Assembly (NCBI GenBank): GCA_002102555.1
Contig: MCFL01000001.1
Location: 372,001 to 436,000, forward strand
Origin: Catenaria anguillulae PL171
Taxonomy: Eukaryota > Blastocladiomycota > Blastocladiomycetes > Blastocladiales > Catenariaceae
Length of the DNA stretch: 64,000 nucleotides
Direction of reading: 5' to 3'
Made by a program: the position numbers and the translations under genes
The notes under the pieces: generated by a model
What the model saw: only the letters and a program-made list of their open reading frames with translations
Database searches by the model: none
What the model was told of the DNA's origin: nothing
Shown: piece after piece, positions 59,283 through 64,000 of the stretch
Position numbering within the stretch: position 1 is the stretch's first letter
How the letters are laid out: every line of letters starts with the position of its first letter

Positions 59283-61036
59283 ATGTCTGCACTCAGCGAA
59301 AAGCCCAATAACGGATCGCCGCCCATCGCCCTGGGGCCCGTCTACTATCTCCGTAACCCGACGGCCAACCTCGCCCGCCTCTTTGCCGTCTCCGCGGACG
59401 TGCCCGTCACCAATCTGTGTGACCCCACCGACCCGCAAGAAGCTCTCGCGCAATGCCGGCGGCCGCTGCTCGTCAGCTCCAACACTCAACCCCAGCAACA
59501 GCTGTCGCCATACGCTCAATGTTTGTCGACAAAGTGTGCGCCGGAATGGCAGAGTGTGCTCGAGTTGGTCACGCGCGCGTCCAATTCCATCACGCCACTC
59601 AGTGCGTCAGACGTTCACGCTGGTGCGCCACTGCGGACATGGTCATTATGTGTTGCACACATCGAACGCGCAACTTAATTCCATTGTGGTGTTGTGTTGT
59701 AGGCACGCAGCTACACATGTGTGGCATTCGATCTTGCTCATCCGAGCTTACCATCCAGCTCAGTACCACCTGCGTACCATGGTCGGCATTGCCAGCCGGC
59801 ACGGCATTGGATCGGCCACCAGACCCCTTGGCCATGTCCGCTGACCTCGTGTCACGATACACTCAGGTCCTGTCACAACCCAATCGAATCGGGGCATGCT
59901 TGCCCTCGCTTCCAATCGGCTCACCTTGCTCCGGATCCTCATTCGCCTCCATGTTTGATCGGGACGGCCTGCTAGTGAACACGACCCTCCCGCAACCTTC
60001 GACAAATGGCAACGACGGTCTAATTCACCTTCCCGACTCGTTTCCCATTCCCACAACAAACCTCTCGGCCATGTACCGTATCCCGCCATCTCTCTTACGA
60101 ACCCCGTCACTCGCTGTTTGGGTCGATCGCAACACGCCCAATTTCAACGTGCCCGACAACACATTTTCGCTCTTTTTCTGCTCTCCAAGGGACAATACCA
60201 TCCAGCCGGCGATCCTTCCCGGCAGCTCATCAAGCTGCCTGTCGTCGACCAATACGTCCTGCGTCTTTACGTCATGTCTCCCCGCAACCTCGCAATGTGC
60301 CAACCCACCAGAGCTCATTAAGCGCCCGATCGCGCGCCCACCGCCTGCCACACGCTCGGGCTGGGACTTCAATCCGCTGTACATTATGCCGGGCGTGTTT
60401 CTCGTCGCAACGCTCATTTCCCTGTTTGCCTGGATTCAAAACAAGCGCATGATTCGATCAAAGAAAACACGAAGTATTCTGGACCGCGACCGTGCGCTCC
60501 GGCCTGCGGATCGGCGCATGCTCGACGTCTCGGCTGTGCAAGAGGCGGGTATGGTGGGCAGGCCCGGGGATGTTTTGCCGCGGTATGCGCACCATGGGTT
60601 TGATTTGCGGCCCGAGTGGCACCCGCCGAATGAGGAGGATTTGATCTATACAGAGGATGGCGTCGAGGTTGCTGAGGTTCGACCAGCGGACCAGGACGAG
60701 CAGCAGGAGCAGGCCTTGGCGGCTGCATACGATCGGCCGCCGGACGAGCCTGTGGATGCTGCCCAAGCTGTGGGTCGTGAGGAGAGAGAGCGGGCAGAGT
60801 TGGCCGCCTTGTATCTTGCAGGAGCAGGCGCGTCGGGTGGTGGAGCGAGAATTGGCATGAGCTCGTTCACTGCGTCGCCGCTGCCGCCACCCAATCAGGC
60901 AAGAACTAGGGTGGGGAGTCAAGGCGCTGAGGAGGGATCGAGCGGGGCCGCCGGGTCGTTGCAGGCACAGCAGTTCCGAAGGCAACGGTCGGGGATTTCA
61001 GCGCAGTTGGCTATGGGCCGTAGCGCTATCATTTAG
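59283..61036 (+). CDS. Cys-rich single-pass membrane protein of unknown function
   Basis: Two exons, 59283-59622 and 59703-61036, separated by an 80-bp intron (GTGCGC to TTGTAG, phase 1), give 557 residues. The first 335 residues contain many Cys (CDPTD, QCRRP, YAQCLSTKCAPEW, CGIRSCSSE, SSSSCLSSTNTSC, TSQCANPP), suggesting a disulfide-bonded outward domain. A hydrophobic helix (PLYIMPGVFLVATLISLFAW, about 340-361) is followed by basic stop-transfer residues and a 190-residue acidic, Gln/Ala-rich cytoplasmic tail. No signal peptide is visible at the chosen ATG, so an upstream exon may be missing. No family recognised; a cell-surface receptor or wall-sensing protein is one possibility. Confidence 0.65.
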
Positions 61037-61261
61037 AGATGTTTGCGGTCGGCACTGCCTGTTCCCCTTGGTATTTTTCGTTCAGTGCAAGTCTGTTCAC
61101 TGGGCCGCATGATCCATTCTTATACCAGTTTTGTCAATTATAATAGCCTCAGGCTGTCCGTTCAATCCCCTATTTATTTGAAAACGTATGACAAAAAGCG
61201 GTCCATCCGAGCGGGACCAGTTTCGTACGATATTTACAAGAAACGAATCGCGCCACAAGAT

Positions 61262-62040
61262 TTACTGTGCTCCCAAATCCACATCGTAGGTCTCAGTCGA
61301 TGTCACTTCCATGATGCGTTTCCTCCAATTCAACTCCACGTGCCTCGTTTCCGCCTGGCCCCTCGCTAGCCCTATCCTGTTGCGCGTCCTCGGGGCTACC
61401 ATGACCACCCTGCTCATCTGCTGCACCACCGCCAACCAAGTTGCCCGCAGGAACACCTCCCTCCACTCCCCCATCTGCGCCAAGATCGTCGCCGACAAAA
61501 TGCCCTGCTTGTACATGCTGCTCGCCAACCGCATCAACCGCAGGGTGTGAATCATGGTCCCAGGGCTCGTCGTCGCTGTCATCGAAATACGACATGATGA
61601 CTTCGGTTGTTGGCCCCCACTCATCAAGCACTGCAGGCGTCGGCGCCGAAATTGTCTCACCAGCAGCGAGCCGACTGCTGAGAGACCGAACTCGCGAGCG
61701 TGGACGTGAGCCCCAGCCATCTTCCTCTGAGTCGGACTCGAGATCTGAGTCGGACTTGTCGGAATCTGAATTGGGTTCAACGGCTTGATTTTCGAGTTGG
61801 GCCGATGCGCTCACGCTCGAGCGACGTATAGCCGACAGAGACTTCTTTGCAGCCGTTTGCGTTGGTGGCGGGCTAACAGCATCGGCAGAACTGTAAAAGT
61901 GCATGACAGGCGGGACGGAGCGATACTTGACGTTGATGACGAGCTTGCTGGACGTTTCTTTCGTGTCTTCCTTGAGGAGAGGCGCAGCAAATCGCGCTCC
62001 ACAAAGTTAAATACCAAGCGAGACTCGCGAGATGCCATGA
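61262..62040 (-). CDS. acidic Ser/Asp-rich protein, gene model unresolved
   Basis: Coding signal exists on the minus strand but switches frame twice. From about 61985 to 61590 one frame reads VINVKYRSVPPVMHFYSS, then a Ser/Asp/Glu run (NSDSDKSDSDLESDSEEDGW) and VIMSYFDDSDDEPW. From about 61580 to 61262 another frame has better codon usage and a helical look (MYKQGILSATILAQMGEW, FLRATWLAVVQQMSRV), ending at 61262. Upstream, MASRESRLVFNFVERDLLR (from 62040) is in that latter frame. No GT-AG introns of normal size bridge the switches, so indels in the assembly or a mis-guessed structure are likely. Function unknown. Confidence 0.35.
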
Positions 62041-62072
62041 TCCGCCTGAGAGGACGAGCAATCCCTTTCGAA

Positions 62073-62602
62073 TCAGGCACTAGCCTTCTTGGCCCGCTCG
62101 ACGAGGTGCTTCCTTGAAAGATGGAACGTTTTTTTTGTGGGAAACGACTCAATCGCAATATCCTACGGGGGAGGGGAGGCTCTCCTTCCCTGGCCCAGTG
62201 CGTCACCTCGACAGTGTTACCCTTGCACAGGCTTGTCCGTGCCTTGGCTGCGGCCAAAGTTTCCGCCGTAATGATCCAGGTGCCGTGATCGCATCTGAGT
62301 CGGACCCGGACTAATAGGAACTTGTGGCCGAGGCGGACGACGTCTCGCCGGTAAAAGACGATGGGTGGGCAGCGTCCCCGGCTTATGGCGGCGAGTGCTG
62401 GTGCGGCAGCGCTTGAAAATGATGTCCGCGCTAGGCGATCGCGCCGACTTGATTGCCGAGGTCGACAGAGCCGTTCGTTGGACATGGCCGGATAGGGTTG
62501 ATGCAATGTGCGGCCCCTGGTCGGCGAACTTGCGACCTGCTCAAACAGACGCATGACGAGCGGGCTCATGTCAGTGTCGGGCAAGGAAAGGGGCGACACC
62601 AC
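62073..62602 (-). CDS. possible small gene, model uncertain
   Basis: A minus-strand frame has decent codon usage around RRDVVRLGHKFLLVRVRL and IITAETLAAAKARTSL. A short GTGACG...CCGTAG segment (44 bp, about 62163-62206), if spliced, joins it in frame to DIAIESFPTKKTFHLSRKHL and a stop at 62073. The start is unknown; the ATG at 62602 or an upstream exon are options. No family recognised. Confidence 0.25.
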
Positions 62603-63217
62603 ACGCTCTGCAAGATCACACGTACCCCAACATGCTGTGCAGGGTCAGCACTGTCTCTGGCGCCATGGGAAGGGTTTGGCGGGCGGCTCTGCAGGGAGAT
62701 GTTGGGGATTCGGCGTGCCGTTGGTAAGGCGATGCACAGGGTCTCTTTTGCCCCGGCCCGGTCTCGGGCTGCTCGCATGCATGTGCGAGAGAGAGCCGCC
62801 AATTCGTTCATACTTATTTCTCATTGATCGTTCCCTTGACAGACTCCGGTCACACTCGATGTCTCGAGAGTCACGGAAGTGTCTTATACGGCAAGACATT
62901 CTCGACCTTGTCTTTGCCATTCGCCATCGTCCCTCGTACAAGCACTGTAACGACGAGGACAGGCAACGGACAAACAACTTGAACGCATTGTCACTCGCAC
63001 CATCACTGCAGACGACAGTACTTTCAGACAAGATGAAAGTCTATGAGATGTACTTGCATGGAATGATGTTACATAACCAGAGTAAACATGCGAATGGGAA
63101 ATTGAAAAGTATACAATGTTGGCAGCGTAGTGCAGGATGGGGAACAAGAGAGCCAAAGAGGTTGGAAGAATGATACAAATACAAATCGAAGATAACAGCT
63201 AAGTCGACATCAGTCGC
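62603..63217. other. intergenic or unresolved region
   Basis: No convincing gene. It may contain 5' exons of the minus-strand locus ending at 62073; for example, a GTACGT donor lies near 62623. Confidence 0.4.
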
Positions 63218-64000
63218 TTAGTAGAAGCTGTCGCCAGAGTACACTTGTTGCTGCTGCTGCTGTTCTTGCTGCACTTGCGGCTGCTCAGCACCCTTGGCAG
63301 AGTACTGGTCGGCAACAGTGGTGGGCTCGGCCGCGGCGGTGGCCGTAGCGCAGGGCGTGGTCGTGGGCGCGGCAGTCAACGAGGCAACGGCGGTCGTGGC
63401 AGGCACCTCCTCGTCACAGTCCTCCTCGTCGACGAGGTTGTTGGTCGGAACAGGCGCAGCGGTTTGCTCCTCCTCCTCGCAGTCCTCCTCGTCAGCAACC
63501 AAGTTGTTGGTGGGAACGGGCGCGGCAGTCTCCTCTTCCTCGCAATCTTCCTCCTCGTCGACAAGGTTGTTGGTAGGGACCGGAGCAGGCACCTCCTCTT
63601 CGCAATCTTCCTCATCGGCAACCAAGTTGTTGGTTGGGACTGGGGCAGGCGACTCGTCCTCCTCGCAGTCTTCTTCTTGCTCAACGGGCGTCGTGGGCAC
63701 AACCGGGGCACGCTCGCCAATCAAGTCGGCCGTGGGCACGGGCGCGGGCACCTCGTCTTCGCAGTCCTCCTCCTCATCGGCAACCAAATTGTTGGTGGGA
63801 ACCGGAGCGGGAGCCTCGTCTTCGCAGTCCTCTTCGTCATCGACCAAGTTGTTGGTGGGAACCGGAGCGGGCGTCTCTTCGTCCTCGCAATCCTCCTCAT
63901 CGTCGACAAGGTTGTTGGTAGGGACAGGAGCAATGGTCTCTTCGTCCTCGCAATCTTCTTCCTCATCAACCAAGTTGTTGGTCGGGACGGGCTCGATAAA
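63218..64000 (-). CDS. acidic, cysteine-bearing tandem-repeat protein (partial, cut by window edge)
   Basis: The frame is open from the right edge to a TAA at 63218-63220, so the N-terminus is outside the window. At least 260 residues are visible. About nine repeats of 19-24 residues carry an acidic core with one Cys (EEDCEDEE or EEDCEEE) followed by PAPVPTNNLV. One degenerate unit (VPTADLIGERAPVVPTTPVEQ) interrupts them. The C-terminus is Ala/Thr-rich, then Gln-rich, and ends VYSGDSFY. Each unit has a single Cys in an invariant place. Possible settings include a secreted or cell-wall protein or a metal-binding surface protein, but no signal peptide can be seen because the start is missing. 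Confidence 0.75.
   Translation of the reverse strand, partial: FIEPVPTNNLVDEEEDCEDEETIAPVPTNNLVDDEEDCEDEETPAPVPTNNLVDDEEDCEDEAPAPVPTNNLVADEEEDCEDEVPAPVPTADLIGERAPVVPTTPVEQEEDCEEDESPAPVPTNNLVADEEDCEEEVPAPVPTNNLVDEEEDCEEEETAAPVPTNNLVADEEDCEEEEQTAAPVPTNNLVDEEDCDEEVPATTAVASLTAAPTTTPCATATAAAEPTTVADQYSAKGAEQPQVQQEQQQQQQVYSGDSFY
63398..64000. repeat. tandem coding repeats of about 57-72 bp
   Basis: Plus-strand units repeat around accaagttgttggt (PTNNLV on the minus strand) alternating with gag/gac-rich codons around a TGC/TGT Cys codon. Copies differ mostly by synonymous changes and by inserted Glu or Thr codons, indicating unequal exchange with selection on the protein. Confidence 0.85.

Overview
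This 64 kb window is eukaryotic nuclear DNA, most likely from an early-diverging, possibly zoosporic, fungus. Blastocladiomycota is my best guess, but it is an inference from gene content. The fungal evidence is ATP phosphoribosyltransferase (histidine synthesis), a membrane-anchored cysteine synthase paralogue, a PH-CRIB-kinase of the Cla4/PAK type and a fungal-type G-protein gamma tail. The early-diverging flavour comes from rhodopsin-like seven-helix receptors and an animal-type heme peroxidase. Coding DNA is GC-rich. Introns are mostly 55-135 bp and often start GTACGT, and many genes carry long low-complexity tracts. I found no bacterial, viral, transposon, CRISPR, rRNA or convincing tRNA signal.

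Layout. 0.6-10 kb: two related SANT/Myb-like proteins flank a 1,775-residue glutamine- and proline-rich protein. 10-14 kb: two tandem seven-helix receptors on the minus strand. 15.6-16.6 kb: a Lys/Ala-rich H1-like protein. 17-22 kb: a membrane protein, an acidic Cys-pair protein and the splicing factor ESS2. 22-31.6 kb: PAK kinase, Ctr copper transporter, a large unrecognised protein and G-gamma. 33-34.5 kb: a serine incorporator. 34.8-40.3 kb: a seven-exon gene joining animal heme peroxidase, DOMON, cytochrome b561, a b5-like module and a flavin reductase. 40.9-43.4 kb: NOC2. 45-47.6 kb: a His-rich unknown. 48.3-49.6 kb: ARPC1. 49.9-51 kb: 2-Cys peroxiredoxin. 51.5-52.9 kb: Mcy1-like protein, divergent from HIS1 at 53.5-54.5 kb. 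55.6-58.1 kb: Cdc20/Cdh1-family APC/C activator. 59.3-61 kb: a one-pass membrane protein. 61.3-62.6 kb: an unresolved locus. The right edge cuts a protein made of acidic, cysteine-bearing repeats.

The most striking object is the peroxidase fusion. It reads as a single-chain transmembrane electron-transfer enzyme: a cytosolic NAD(P)H/FAD module and four-histidine b561 core feed an outward DOMON plus heme peroxidase. It resembles animal dual oxidase in logic but is built from different membrane parts. The receptors, G-gamma and PAK kinase could belong to one signalling system, but nothing in the sequence links them directly. Splice sites were placed by hand from GT/AG signals, reading frame and family motifs. 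Several frame breaks may be assembly errors.
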